This document shows positions 42,717 to 52,068 of a DNA stretch of 64,000 nt, piece after piece. The notes under the pieces were generated by a model. It had not been told where the DNA came from. It searched no databases and saw only the letters and a program-made list of their open reading frames with translations. Origin of the DNA: MED-G105 sp965263305 (lineage in GTDB: Bacteria; Pseudomonadota; Alphaproteobacteria; Caulobacterales; Parvularculaceae); the NCBI GenBank assembly GCA_965263305.1, contig OZ253666.1, positions 1,550,001 through 1,614,000 on the forward strand, written 5' to 3'. The position numbers were made by a program, and so were the translations under genes. Each line of letters opens with the position of its first letter. Position 1 is the first letter of the stretch.

Positions 42717-44450
42717 ATGAGCGAGGGGGCCCGCAACAAAACGCGTTGGCGCGGCCGTCTTTCTGTATCGCGGCTGACCTTGACGATTGTGCTCGCCAAT
42801 CTTGTGGGATTGGTGATCCTTTTGCTTGGCTCCTTGGGCGTGACCGCCTTCCGCGAAAGTCTTGTTGAAGCAAAGCTAGAGGGCGTGCGCGCCCAGGCGC
42901 AAATCTTCGCCGATATCCTTGCCCAAACAGCCGTCGACGCCGAAGCGTGCGAGCCTATTGAACAAGCCGTCACCCCTGGTGTCGGCATTGGCCAAAGCGA
43001 CCCCGTCGCCATCTGTAACAGGGTCCTGCAGGAAGAAAACGTCGTTTTCGTCTTCAATCGGGTCTGGGACAGCTTCGAAGGGCGCATTCGCGTTTACAGA
43101 ACGCCGCCGGGCGGAGAAACCGTTGTCGATGCGCAGGACTTACTCATCGATGATGTTGTTCTGCGTCAAGACAAGATCCGTCCCGTCGCCCTAGGGCCCA
43201 TCGAGGGCGTCACGGCCGATAGCGCCGTTTGGCGGCTGATGGCCCTCAGCCGTGAAACCTTGGGCGCCTTTCTAACCAGCGGCTACCGGGAAGCCGCCGC
43301 CGCTCGGTCCATCGAAGAAGAGCTGACCCTTGCGATACAATCCCAGCCCTTTGCCGATGTCCGGGGCTGGTCCTGGGTCAGACTAAATGAAGACGGAGAA
43401 TTGGTCGCGTCCGTCTCTATTCCCATCCGGAAAGTGCAGGCGGTTTATGGCGTCGTCACCTCTGAAATTGGCGGCATCGAAGACCTCGTCACCAAATCCC
43501 AGGCGGCGATCCTGCCGTTCTTTGGTTTGGCGGTCGCCGCCGCGATCTTATCGTCGCTCCTCTTAACGGCCGCCATTGCGCAGCCTATCCGGCAACTCGC
43601 TATCGCCGCCGATAAAGTCCGTGAGGGAATATCCGCAGCGGGGCGGGCGAGGATTCCTGACTTCACCCATCGCCGCGATGAAATCGGTGAACTATCCGCC
43701 TCCCTCAAAGCCATGACCCAGGCGATTTATAATCGCATTGAGGCCATTGAAAGTTTCGCCGCCGATGTCGCTCATGAACTGAAAAACCCCCTTACCTCCG
43801 TGCGCAGCGCCTCGGAAACCATGGAAATCGCGAAGAAACCTGAAGCGCGCGAAAAACTGATGAACATCATCAAAAAAGATGTCGAGCGGATGGATCGTTT
43901 GATTACGGATATATCCAACGCCTCCCGCCTCGACGCGGAACTTGCCCGCGAGGCGCGCACCGCCGTGGATTTGCGAAAACTCGTCACCGATATCGTCGAC
44001 TTATACACCGCCACCCAAAAAGAAGGGCAGGCGCCGGTGGCGTTCGACCCAAGCGGCGCCCCGGTATACCTATTCGGAAACGCTGGCGCCCTTGGACAAG
44101 TTATTCGCAACCTCATCGATAATGCGCGTTCTTTCTCTCCTGAAGATGGCCAGGTGATCGTGATTATTGATCCGGGCACTGATCGCGATCGCACAGGACG
44201 CATTTTTGTCGAAGATGACGGCCCGGGCATTCCGCCGGATTCCCTGGAACGCATTTTTGAGCGCTTTTACACAAAACGCCCAAGCGGAGCGACGTTTGGC
44301 AATAACTCTGGCCTTGGTCTTGCGATCTGCCGCCAGATCATCACCGCCCATGGCGGTCGGATTTGGGCGGAAAACCGTCTTGATCAATCGGGCCCCGACG
44401 CAGTGGTAAAGGGCGCCCGCTTTATTGTTGAATTACCGTTGGCCGGTTAA
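42717..44450 (+). CDS. chvG: Sensor histidine kinase ChvG
   Basis: Membrane sensor partnering ChvI; in rhizobia it is held off by periplasmic ExoR and released by acid. 577 residues: first membrane segment about 20-45 (LTIVLANLVGLVILLLGSLG), a periplasmic sensor domain of roughly 210 residues with the GWSWVRLNEDGELVASVSIP block, second segment about 260-285, HAMP, the phospho-acceptor box FAADVAHELKNPLTSVRSAS, and an ATPase domain (RNLIDNARSFSP, FVEDDGPGIPPDSLERIFER, GLGLAICRQI). AAGGA precedes the ATG at 42717. An ExoR gene is not present in the window. Confidence 0.94.
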   Translation: MSEGARNKTRWRGRLSVSRLTLTIVLANLVGLVILLLGSLGVTAFRESLVEAKLEGVRAQAQIFADILAQTAVDAEACEPIEQAVTPGVGIGQSDPVAICNRVLQEENVVFVFNRVWDSFEGRIRVYRTPPGGETVVDAQDLLIDDVVLRQDKIRPVALGPIEGVTADSAVWRLMALSRETLGAFLTSGYREAAAARSIEEELTLAIQSQPFADVRGWSWVRLNEDGELVASVSIPIRKVQAVYGVVTSEIGGIEDLVTKSQAAILPFFGLAVAAAILSSLLLTAAIAQPIRQLAIAADKVREGISAAGRARIPDFTHRRDEIGELSASLKAMTQAIYNRIEAIESFAADVAHELKNPLTSVRSASETMEIAKKPEAREKLMNIIKKDVERMDRLITDISNASRLDAELAREARTAVDLRKLVTDIVDLYTATQKEGQAPVAFDPSGAPVYLFGNAGALGQVIRNLIDNARSFSPEDGQVIVIIDPGTDRDRTGRIFVEDDGPGIPPDSLERIFERFYTKRPSGATFGNNSGLGLAICRQIITAHGGRIWAENRLDQSGPDAVVKGARFIVELPLAG

Positions 44451-44502
44451 AAAAAACGACCCAATCGCCGTGGGGCGTGACAACGGACTGGAGGCGGGGC
44501 CC

Positions 44503-45024
44503 GTGATGCATTCTAACGCACCGTCTTTTGATCGATCTTCTGGGCCCGTCCAACAGCATGGCGTGGCGTTAGCGCTAGGCGTGGATCCGGACGGCCCCCT
44601 CGCGGGCATGTTGCTTTTAGGCCCAAGCGGGGCAGGCAAATCGAGCCTTGCGCTGAGCGCCGTCACCGCTTGCCCCTGGCGACGAACCCGGCTTGTCGCC
44701 GACGACATCGTCCTCATTGAGGATGTAAAGGGCCGCCTTGTCGCTCGGGCGCCAGGCGCTTTAGCCGGACAAATTGAGTTACGGGGTTTTGGTCCGACGA
44801 CCACTGAAAGCACGCCTTGCGTATCGCTCATCGCCGCGCTCGATCTTACCACCCCAGCGCCGCGTGTCCCGGAACGCGAGGCCTATGGGATTTTAGAGAA
44901 CGGTAGCGCAATTCCCCGCCTCCCCTTTGATCCAACCAAACCGGACCCTACCGGCCGCTTGCGGCTCAGCGCCCGGGCTATTTTGTTTGAACGGGCTACT
45001 GTGAAAATCGAAAAAGCCCCCTAA
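44503..45024 (+). CDS. hprK: HPr kinase/phosphorylase, short alphaproteobacterial form
   Basis: ATP-dependent kinase acting on the regulatory serine of HPr. About 173 residues, lacking the N-terminal domain of the Bacillus enzyme, as is normal in this class. The Walker A loop is LLLGPSGAGKSSLALSAV and the Walker-B-like site is TRLVADDIVLIEDVKGRLVA (core LVADDIVL). IELRGFGPTT matches the HprK signature. Start taken as GTG at 44503, eight bases after GGAGG; the adjacent ATG at 44506 is possible and the frame extends upstream into chvG. It is followed by the EIIA gene 48 bases on. Confidence 0.92.
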   Translation: MMHSNAPSFDRSSGPVQQHGVALALGVDPDGPLAGMLLLGPSGAGKSSLALSAVTACPWRRTRLVADDIVLIEDVKGRLVARAPGALAGQIELRGFGPTTTESTPCVSLIAALDLTTPAPRVPEREAYGILENGSAIPRLPFDPTKPDPTGRLRLSARAILFERATVKIEKAP

Positions 45025-45072
45025 GATATCGTCGATAAATTTGGCAGAGATCGAGCGCAGCAGGAATTAGGC

Positions 45073-45483
45073 ATGATCGGACTTGTAATCGTCACCCACG
45101 GACGATTGGCGGAAGAATTCGTCGCCGCAACAGAGCATGTGGTCGGCCCACAGCAGAATATCGCCGCCGTGTCTATCGGCGCCGATGACGACATGGAAAA
45201 ACGACGCGCCGATATTCTATCCGCCGCCCAGGATGTCGATAAAGGTGATGGGGTGATCATCCTGACAGATATGTTTGGCGGTACGCCCTCTAACCTTGCG
45301 ATTGCCGCGTCCAGTAAAGCGAATGCGGAGGTCATCGCCGGCGTCAATCTACCAATGCTCATCAAGCTCGCCTCCATTCGCGAAGAAAAACCCCTAAACG
45401 ACGCCGTTACCGCGGCCCACAAAGCAGGGCGAGACTATATCAACGTCGCGTCCTGGGTCCTTTCCGGTGAAAAAGGGGAATAA
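45073..45483 (+). CDS. PTS mannose-type EIIA component
   Basis: 136-residue phosphotransferase domain of the EIIA-Man fold. The phospho-histidine is His9 in VIVTHGRLAEEFVAATEHVV. Typical later blocks are GDGVIILTDMFGGTPSNLAI and AGVNLPMLIKLAS. No EIIB, EIIC or EIID genes are present, so it is a regulatory end-point of the phosphorelay rather than part of a sugar transporter. In relatives it links PTS phosphorylation to ChvG/ChvI signalling and other controls. Start ATG at 45073 with AGGA upstream. It overlaps the reported HPr frame by 17 bases. Confidence 0.92.
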   Translation: MIGLVIVTHGRLAEEFVAATEHVVGPQQNIAAVSIGADDDMEKRRADILSAAQDVDKGDGVIILTDMFGGTPSNLAIAASSKANAEVIAGVNLPMLIKLASIREEKPLNDAVTAAHKAGRDYINVASWVLSGEKGE

Positions 45484-45802
45484 ATTTCAATACGCGTTAA
45501 ACGGCTCTCAGTTAAGCGACGACTTCGTGGAATCATTCAGCAGAAAAATTGTTATTAAAAATCGCCGAGGCCTTCACGCGCGGGCGTCAGCAAAATTTTG
45601 CGCTGTCGCTAGCTCGTGGGACGCGGCCATCCGCGTGCAAAAAGATGATCAGGAGGTGGGCGCCTGTTCAATTATGGGGCTTTTGATGCTTGGCGCGGGT
45701 ATTGGCAGCGAAATCACCATCACCGCCACCGGCGCCCAAGCAGAAGAGGCCATCGAAACGCTCATTCGGTTGGTGGATGAACGGTTCGGCGAGGACGAAT
45801 AG
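45467..45802 (+). CDS. ptsH: Phosphocarrier protein HPr
   Basis: Small carrier passing phosphate from enzyme I to EIIA. Active histidine is His37 in RRGLHARASAKFCAVASS. Ser68 in GACSIMGLLMLGAG is the HprK target; the 31-residue distance from His to Ser equals the His15-Ser46 distance of standard HPr. From the GTG at 45467 the protein has about 22 extra N-terminal residues. A second in-frame GTG at 45527 (starting VESFSRKIVI) would give a normal 91-residue HPr. Neither has a strong ribosome site, so the start is open. The enzyme I gene is elsewhere. Confidence 0.92.
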   Translation: MKKGNKFQYALNGSQLSDDFVESFSRKIVIKNRRGLHARASAKFCAVASSWDAAIRVQKDDQEVGACSIMGLLMLGAGIGSEITITATGAQAEEAIETLIRLVDERFGEDE

Positions 45803-45817
45803 GCAAGATTAGACGGC

Positions 45818-46042
45818 CTAAGGCGCCGCGAGGACCGCAGTTTCCTCGTCGTCTAAGGCCCGCGCCTCATCGATTAACATGATGGGGATGCCGTTTTTAA
45901 TTGGGTACGCAAGACCCGCCGCCTTACTGATCAGCTCGCCGCGGTCAGCATCATAGACGAGCGGCGTTTTGGTCTGAGGGCACACTAATATCTCCAGCAG
46001 ATGCGGTGAAATTGCGGCGTTCTTTTCGTCCTCAACAGTCAT
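45818..46042 (-). CDS. Trm112/UPF0434 family protein
   Basis: 74-residue small protein: HLLEILVCPQTKTPLVYDAD, then AGLAYPIKNGIPIMLIDEAR, both family hallmarks. Only one cysteine of the usual zinc-ribbon pair (CPQTK rather than CPxCK) is kept. Eukaryotic and archaeal Trm112 activates methyltransferases; bacterial homologues are little studied. It follows the Lon-N gene on the same strand by 15 bases, a common alphaproteobacterial arrangement, and is convergent with ptsH. Confidence 0.9.
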   Translation of the reverse strand: MTVEDEKNAAISPHLLEILVCPQTKTPLVYDADRGELISKAAGLAYPIKNGIPIMLIDEARALDDEETAVLAAP

Positions 46043-46057
46043 TTTATACCGATCCCA

Positions 46058-46717
46058 TTATTGTAATTGAGAATCATCGCCGCTATCGGAGCAGGCCATT
46101 TCCATCAGCGCCACAAGGCATTCGGCGCGCGTCGCCGTATCTGGCGCCTCTAAAAGCGCTTGCTTTTCATTGGGGTTAAATGGGCACCCCATGGCGAGGG
46201 AAACAATGAGCGCCTGGGTCGGTGCATCGCTGACGGCGTCCCAATCGGTTTTCAACCCCTCCGTCGTCAGATAATGGCGCATCGACGCCTCAAGTTTGCT
46301 GCGATCAACACCATCAGCGGAAGGGTCAGCCCCGGCGTCATTTTCGAACGTTGAATAGTCCACGGCAGCCTGGCGATAGGGCGTATCAGGATTAATTTCC
46401 TCGATAATGCGAAAGCGCCGCATCCCGGTCAAGTTGATCAAATACCGCCCATCTTCCGTTTCATTAAATCCGGTCAACCGGCCCGCGCAGCCTATATGAT
46501 ATAGGGCGCATCGGCCGCTTTCATTTTCATCGCGCGGTTGGATCATGCCAATAGTCCGCGTCGTTGCGAGCGCATCATCCACCATCCGCAGATAGCGCGG
46601 CTCAAAGATATTCAGGGGCATTTGACCGCCCGGCAACAGTAACGCGCCGGATAGTGGAAAGAGCGGCATCAATTCAGGCAGGGCGCCGTCTTGCTCTGTT
46701 TCTGGCTTGTCCGACAT
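46058..46717 (-). CDS. Lon N-terminal-domain protein (LON substrate-binding domain only)
   Basis: 219 residues consisting of the substrate-recognition domain of Lon protease without ATPase or peptidase. MPLFPLSGALLLPGGQMPLN and FEPRYLRMVDDALATTRTIG open it, then IGCAGRLTGFNETEDGRYLI with the arginine-rich GMRRFRIIEE. Possible adaptor or regulator of proteolysis; function not established. GGAGG lies about eleven bases before the ATG at 46717. Same direction as YbbN and Trm112 genes, forming a short conserved cluster. Confidence 0.9.
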   Translation of the reverse strand: MSDKPETEQDGALPELMPLFPLSGALLLPGGQMPLNIFEPRYLRMVDDALATTRTIGMIQPRDENESGRCALYHIGCAGRLTGFNETEDGRYLINLTGMRRFRIIEEINPDTPYRQAAVDYSTFENDAGADPSADGVDRSKLEASMRHYLTTEGLKTDWDAVSDAPTQALIVSLAMGCPFNPNEKQALLEAPDTATRAECLVALMEMACSDSGDDSQLQ

Positions 46718-46780
46718 GAAGCGCAAAGGCCTCCTTCATTCGTCCGTTTCAAATCCCGAGCGCCGAAGGCCCGCAACAAT

Positions 46781-47779
46781 CTAGGCAAACAAAATAGACG
46801 ATAATCGCCGGCGGCCCTTTGTGGTCAACGGATGAGTGGGCCCCAATGCGTCAAACACGGTGAGGAGCTTAGCCCGCGCTGCACCATCATTCCACTCCCG
46901 GTCTTCCGCGACGAGACTGAGCAACTGTCCAACGCCGTTTTCCATATCACCGAGCCCCAACAAGGCTTCCGCGTATTCAAACCGCGCCTCGGGACCCGCA
47001 TCCGGCGCTGTGGCTTTTGCCTGCAAGGCGCCAAGCGTGCTCGCGTCGAGGCCCGGTTTCGCCAGCGCAAGAGCCGCCCCCAAGGCCGCCACGGCGCCAT
47101 CGCCGCGCTTAGCATCGGGAATGAGATCATAGATCGCGCGGGCCTGGTCCACATCGTTCAGCGCCAAATGGCAATTCGCAAAACCGGCCAGGGCGCTAAG
47201 CACAGCAGGGTCTTCGGTTTTCGCCACCATGTCGGCGTCGGGCGCCAAAGCGCCGGCTTCCTGCAGCACTGCCGCAAACGCTTGGGCGGCGGCGGCGGCA
47301 TCGCCCGCTGCGAGGGCCTGTTCCGCCGATTTCACAATATCGGCCAAGGGCGGCCCGCCGGCACCCGGCGCCCCGCCCCCGGATAAGGCGCTTAGTTGAT
47401 TGACCAAATTCTGTACTTCGCTTTCCGGCACGGCACCTTGGAAGCCATCCACCGGGCGCCCCTGGAAAAACGCGTAGACCGTCGGCACGGATTGCACCCG
47501 AAGCTGCGAGGCCAGCATCTGGTTTTTGTCGATATCAACCTTCACCAGGGAGACAGCGCCGCCAGCAGCGTTCACCACCTTCTCCAGGATCGGCGTTAAG
47601 GTCTTACATGGCCCACACCACGGCGCCCAGAAGTCCACAATCACCGGATGGGACATGGATGCTTCAAGAACATCCTTTTCAAAGGTTTCGATGGTCCCGT
47701 CTTTCACAAATCCGCCGGCGCTTGCGGGCGCCCCAGCCTGTGCGCCAGTCTGTGGTCCTGGGCTTAGTAAATCGCTCAT
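46781..47779 (-). CDS. ybbN: Thioredoxin-TPR co-chaperone YbbN/CnoX
   Basis: 332 residues. An N-terminal thioredoxin domain (about 25-125) keeps the complete WCGPC active site in VDFWAPWCGPCKTLTPILEK, plus RVQSVPTVYAFFQGRPVDGF. A tetratricopeptide-like helical region follows (about 150-330, ending LTTKGRRRLSSILFA). In E. coli CnoX protects unfolded proteins from overoxidation and hands them to GroEL; in other proteobacteria an intact CXXC can also give reductase activity. Start taken at 47779 after GGAACGGAT. The frame is open to 47836. Confidence 0.92.
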   Translation of the reverse strand: MSDLLSPGPQTGAQAGAPASAGGFVKDGTIETFEKDVLEASMSHPVIVDFWAPWCGPCKTLTPILEKVVNAAGGAVSLVKVDIDKNQMLASQLRVQSVPTVYAFFQGRPVDGFQGAVPESEVQNLVNQLSALSGGGAPGAGGPPLADIVKSAEQALAAGDAAAAAQAFAAVLQEAGALAPDADMVAKTEDPAVLSALAGFANCHLALNDVDQARAIYDLIPDAKRGDGAVAALGAALALAKPGLDASTLGALQAKATAPDAGPEARFEYAEALLGLGDMENGVGQLLSLVAEDREWNDGAARAKLLTVFDALGPTHPLTTKGRRRLSSILFA

Positions 47780-47887
47780 ATCCGTTCCGATTGCCTGGCG
47801 CATCACCGATGATGCGCTCCCGATTTCAACCGCCAATACATGAGCCCGCCGCCTTTGGAAAACAAGACGGCTCTTAAAAAGGGGCGT

Positions 47888-48436
47888 CTAATCGCGGGTC
47901 AGGGCCGTTAAATCCAATTCAATGGGCTCAGCGCCGCAATCCCGGATATAAGCGATGAGGGATGCCGGGGAGATCGCCGTTGAGGCGGTGTTCTCCAAAG
48001 GGTGGAACCAAACCGGATCATGGTCATGAAAGGCGCGATCAACGACCACAGCGCGAAACGCCGCCGCAGCGCCCGGGAACCCCAACGCAAAGGGCGTGAC
48101 CGACCCCGGTGTCACCCCTAATGTCTCCAACATGAGATCGGGCTTCCCAAACGATAGACGCCCCTTCGCCTCTAAATGTCGTCCTAAGGCGACAAGATCC
48201 ACCTGCGTATCGCAATGGGCGGTGACAAAGAAAAGCGCGCCTTTCTTGTCCTTCAAAAACATATTTTTAGAGTGCCCGCCCGGCATCGAGGCCTTGTAAT
48301 CCCGCCCCTCGTCCACCGTCATGATCGGCGGATGTTCAACGGTTTGATGGGCGATGCCGAGCCCATCAAGGCGGGCGAACAACATATCGCGGGTAAACTC
48401 CCGCCCGTCTGAACCGCCCTTGCCTTGCATTTCCAT
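47888..48436 (-). CDS. Prolyl-tRNA editing protein (PrdX/ProX, YbaK-EbsC fold)
   Basis: Free-standing trans-editing deacylase, about 182 residues, that hydrolyses mischarged tRNA-Pro (usually Ala-tRNA-Pro). Blocks: VEHPPIMTVDEGRDYKASMP, GGHSKNMFLKDKKGALFFVT (substrate lysine region), KGRLSFGKPDLMLETLGVTP and GSVTPFALGFP. These are characteristic of PrdX/ProXp-ala. GGAGG eight bases upstream supports the ATG at 48436 over three earlier ATGs. Completes a translation- and protein-quality block with YbbN, Lon-N and Trm112. Confidence 0.9.
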   Translation of the reverse strand: MEMQGKGGSDGREFTRDMLFARLDGLGIAHQTVEHPPIMTVDEGRDYKASMPGGHSKNMFLKDKKGALFFVTAHCDTQVDLVALGRHLEAKGRLSFGKPDLMLETLGVTPGSVTPFALGFPGAAAAFRAVVVDRAFHDHDPVWFHPLENTASTAISPASLIAYIRDCGAEPIELDLTALTRD

Positions 48437-48636
48437 AGGCGTTCCCTCCATTAACGACATCAAATCCCAATTTTACGGGCGCCGCCCGACCGCCACGACG
48501 ACGCGCGCGCCGCGCCGCAGCACCAACGCGATCATCGACGATTCCCGTGTTGCCCCTTAAAGAACATGCTTGCCAATCCCTCCCCGTTGAGGCATATAGC
48601 GCGCCTTGTCTGGAGACAGACAACCGAAAACTGCAT

Positions 48637-48711
48637 GCGGGCGTAGCTCAGGGGTAGAGCATAACCTTGCCAAGGTTAGGGTCGTGCGTTCGAATCGCAT
48701 CGCCCGCTCCA
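48637..48711 (+). tRNA. tRNA-Gly (anticodon GCC)
   Basis: Complete cloverleaf with encoded CCA. Acceptor GCGGGCG/CGCCCGC, D stem GCTC/GAGC, anticodon stem TAACC/GGTTA with loop TTGCCAA, T arm GTGCG-TTCGAAT-CGCAT, discriminator T, then CCA. The anticodon GCC reads GGC and GGU. A weak promoter (TTGCCA near 48570 and TATAGC near 48595) could serve it. It lies between the prolyl-editing gene and dnaE2; no integration boundary is seen. Confidence 0.97.
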
Positions 48712-48792
48712 GTTTCTTCTTAAAAATCAACAAAAACAAATATCTGGCGAGATCCGGCCCCTGTTCGCCAAGGGAAATATAAAATCCGACGA

Positions 48793-51700
48793 TCAGTGGA
48801 AATCCCGGCTGTAGAAAAGCTTTTTTGCTTGCTCTCTCGGGTGTCGCGCACCGGCCCCGTAGGCGGCGTGTCGCGCCTGTTGCAAGGCCTGGGTGATTTC
48901 TTCGGCGGGCGTCACAGCTTTGGTGGGGCGCGGCCCTATTCGGTTTTCATGCACGGGTCGCTTGGCCTCATCCATACTATCTTGTGACGGATCAATTGTG
49001 CCCCCGGCGATGTTGGGATCGCCAAGCCCGTCAAGCAAGAACGAATAGTCCTCGATATATGCCGCGATGATATGGGTCACGGGGCCTTCGCGTTGCAACC
49101 GCCCTTGAATGCGCAAGAGACGACCCGCCATGACGGCTTTACGGTATTTCTGAAAGATCTTTGGCCAGACGACAATGTTAGAGACAGCCCCCTCATCTTC
49201 AAGGGTCAGAAAGATCACGCCGCTCGCTGTGCCCGGCCTTTGTCGTGTTATCACCAACCCCGCCACACTCAGCCAGACGCCATTCGGCGTGGTTCTCAAC
49301 GTCGTCGACGAACAAAACGCAGGCATCTCTTTGCGCAACAGCGAAACCGGGTGTTGGCGCAGCGTCAGACGCGTGGCGACATAATCTTCAAAGACCTCTT
49401 CCCCCCTGGAAAGCGTTGGCAGGATCGCCTTGATATCCGGCAAGCCTTCGCCGTCACGCTCAAACAACGGCAGCGGCCGGTCGCCCCCGAGGCCGTTGAC
49501 CTCCCAGATCGCATCACGGCGCGTCAGGCCGTAGGCCGTGAAGGCATCCGCCCCGGCGAGTTTCTTGAGGGCGGGCCGACCAACGCCGGCGCGTCGCCAA
49601 ATCGCGTCTATTGAACGATAGCCGTTCCCGCGCGCGGCGGCGAGCCAATGGCCATCATCTTCCTTAAACCCTTTGATTTGTCGGAACCCAAGCCGCACAG
49701 CAAGGGCGCCGTTATGATCGTATTCCAACACATTATCCCAGAAAGAATGCTCAGCACACACTGGGTAAACGTTAACGCCGTGTTGGATCGCATCGCGAAC
49801 GATTTGCACGGGCGCATAAAAGCCCATGGGCTGTGCATTAAGAAGCGCGCAGCAAAAGACTTCCGGGTGATGGTGCTTCACCCAGGAGGATGCGTAGACA
49901 AGCAACGCAAAACTCGCCGCGTGGCTTTCAGGAAACCCGTAGCTTGAAAACCCTTGCAGCTGTTGGAAACAGTTCTCAGCGAATTCTGGGGCATACCCCC
50001 GCTCCAAACACCCTGCGATGAAGCGTTCTTTGAAATCCTCAACGGCGCCTTGCCTCCTAAAACCATTCAGGGCACGGCGCAGTGCATCGGCTTCGGTTGG
50101 CGTAAAGCCGGCCGCAACGATAGCGATTTGCATCGCTTGCTCCTGAAATAGCGGCACGCCATAGGTTCGCTCTAAAACGTCACGTAACTCTTCCGAAGGA
50201 AAAACAACAGGTTCTTCCCCCCGACGGCGCCGCAGATATGGGTGGACCATATTGCCCTGAATGGGGCCGGGCCTGATAATCGCGACTTCAGCGATTAAAT
50301 CCTGAAACGTCCGCGGCCTCATACGCGGCAGAAAATTCATCTGGGCGCGGGATTCAACCTGAAAGACACCGACCGTGTCAGCCTCGCAAAGCATGTCATA
50401 AACCTTGGGGTCTTCCTGGGGGAGGGTTGCAAGGGTGTATTTCTCCCCTTTCCATTGGGCCAGTAGGTCAAACGCTTTGCGCATACACGATAACATGCCA
50501 AGCCCGAGGACATCGATCTTTAACATGCCGAGGGTTTCCACATCATCCTTGTCCCACTCAATTACGGTGCGGTCTTCCATCGCTGCGTTCTCAATCGGAC
50601 AAAGCTCATCCAAACGCCCGCGCGTGATGACAAAGCCGCCAACATGTTGGGAAAGATGGCGGGGGAAACCAATGATCTCCTTGGCAAGATCGAGGGTCAG
50701 TCGCAGACGCTTGTCTTTCACGTCAAGGCCAGCGGCCTTTGCGCGTTCATCGCCAAGCCCGCTGCTTGATACGCCCCACACCTGACTTGAAAGCGCGCTT
50801 ACCGCATCCTCTGACAGACCCATCACCTTGCCGACTTCGCGGATGGCGCGCCTTGATCTGAAATGCACCACGGTCGAACAAAGCCCCGCGCGATGACGTC
50901 CATATTTTTGATAGATGTGCTGAATAACCTCTTCGCGCCGCTCATGTTCAAAATCGACATCGATGTCCGGCGGTTCATCACGCGCCTCTGAAATAAAGCG
51001 CTCAAACACCATTGTGATCATGTCGGGCGAAGCTTCGGTGATGCCGAGCGCATAACAAACGACAGAGTTCGCCGCACTGCCGCGCCCCTGACAAAGAATA
51101 TTCTTCGAGCGCGCAAATTCCACAATGTCATGCACAGTCAGAAAGTAGCGCGCATAATCCAACTCGGTGATCAGGGTCAGTTCTTTCTCAACCATGGCGC
51201 GGACTTTGAGCGACACGCCATCGGGATAACGCCGGACCAATCCCTCTTCAGTCAGGGCTCGCAAGCGGTCGTTTGGTTGCATCCCATTGGTTATTTCATC
51301 GGGATATTCATATTTGAGTTCATCCAGAGAAAACCTACAGCGCTCGGCAATACGCCATGTGTTCGCACACGCCTCTTCATAGCCTTTGAACAACCGCCTC
51401 AACTCAAATTCTGATTTTATCCGCCGTTCGGCATTGGGTTGCGCCAGACGGCCCAGCCGATCAATCGTCGTCTTCTCTCTCAGGCAGGATAGAATATCAG
51501 CAAGGCGGATGCGCCGACTTTCATGCATGAGCGCGTCCCCAATCGCGACCGGCGCGGCGCCGATAGACGTGGCGAGGCTGATGCGCCTTTTGAACCGCGC
51601 CGCATCATCCCCGTCATAGCGCGGCGTCATGCCGATAAAAACGTCATCACAAAAACGCTTCACCAAGCGCCTCATGGCGGCCTTGAACGTCGGGCCATAA

Positions 51701-52068
51701 AGACCGATCAGAACACTATCCTCCCCCCACTCTAAAACGTCATCTATTGAGAGATCGCAGCAGCCTTTTGTAGAACGGCGTTTGCCAATTGTCAGAAGGC
51801 GTGAGAGGCGGCCAAAGGCGATACGGGTTTTTGGGTAAGCGAGGATTTCAGACCCGTCTCTCAAAACAAGGCGTACGCCGACAATGTATCGCATGCCGAT
51901 TTCTTTGGCGGCGCCATGGCCCCGAACGATGCCGCCGAACGTGTTCGTGTCGGTGATCGCGATCGCGCCAAGGCCAATTTCATGGGCGCGGATGACCATT
52001 TCTTCGGCATGGGATGCGCCGGTCAAGAACGTGAAATTGCTCATCGTGCATAACTCAGCATAGCTCAC
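48793..52068 (-). CDS. dnaE2: Error-prone DNA polymerase DnaE2
   Basis: C-family translesion polymerase of the SOS mutasome, 1091 residues. N-terminal PHP domain (SYAELCTMSNFTFLTGASHA, AIAITDTNTFGGIV). Polymerase palm: GRGSAANSVVCYALGI and the catalytic DIDVDFEHERREEVIQHIY. The finger and helix-hairpin-helix region includes FQVESRAQMNFLPRMRPRTF and ALRRALNGFRRQGAVEDF. It ends in an OB-fold (VAGLVITRQRPGTASGVIFL). Start is the GTG at 52068, which overlaps the imuB stop as GTGA, with GGGGAAA about eight bases upstream; this reproduces the family N-terminus. An earlier GTG at 52092 is unlikely. Confidence 0.96.
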   Translation of the reverse strand: MSYAELCTMSNFTFLTGASHAEEMVIRAHEIGLGAIAITDTNTFGGIVRGHGAAKEIGMRYIVGVRLVLRDGSEILAYPKTRIAFGRLSRLLTIGKRRSTKGCCDLSIDDVLEWGEDSVLIGLYGPTFKAAMRRLVKRFCDDVFIGMTPRYDGDDAARFKRRISLATSIGAAPVAIGDALMHESRRIRLADILSCLREKTTIDRLGRLAQPNAERRIKSEFELRRLFKGYEEACANTWRIAERCRFSLDELKYEYPDEITNGMQPNDRLRALTEEGLVRRYPDGVSLKVRAMVEKELTLITELDYARYFLTVHDIVEFARSKNILCQGRGSAANSVVCYALGITEASPDMITMVFERFISEARDEPPDIDVDFEHERREEVIQHIYQKYGRHRAGLCSTVVHFRSRRAIREVGKVMGLSEDAVSALSSQVWGVSSSGLGDERAKAAGLDVKDKRLRLTLDLAKEIIGFPRHLSQHVGGFVITRGRLDELCPIENAAMEDRTVIEWDKDDVETLGMLKIDVLGLGMLSCMRKAFDLLAQWKGEKYTLATLPQEDPKVYDMLCEADTVGVFQVESRAQMNFLPRMRPRTFQDLIAEVAIIRPGPIQGNMVHPYLRRRRGEEPVVFPSEELRDVLERTYGVPLFQEQAMQIAIVAAGFTPTEADALRRALNGFRRQGAVEDFKERFIAGCLERGYAPEFAENCFQQLQGFSSYGFPESHAASFALLVYASSWVKHHHPEVFCCALLNAQPMGFYAPVQIVRDAIQHGVNVYPVCAEHSFWDNVLEYDHNGALAVRLGFRQIKGFKEDDGHWLAAARGNGYRSIDAIWRRAGVGRPALKKLAGADAFTAYGLTRRDAIWEVNGLGGDRPLPLFERDGEGLPDIKAILPTLSRGEEVFEDYVATRLTLRQHPVSLLRKEMPAFCSSTTLRTTPNGVWLSVAGLVITRQRPGTASGVIFLTLEDEGAVSNIVVWPKIFQKYRKAVMAGRLLRIQGRLQREGPVTHIIAAYIEDYSFLLDGLGDPNIAGGTIDPSQDSMDEAKRPVHENRIGPRPTKAVTPAEEITQALQQARHAAYGAGARHPREQAKKLFYSRDFH

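Noticed and set aside
48637..48711. tRNA-Gly as a possible integration site
   Set aside because: No integrase, no repeated tRNA end and no composition change on either side.
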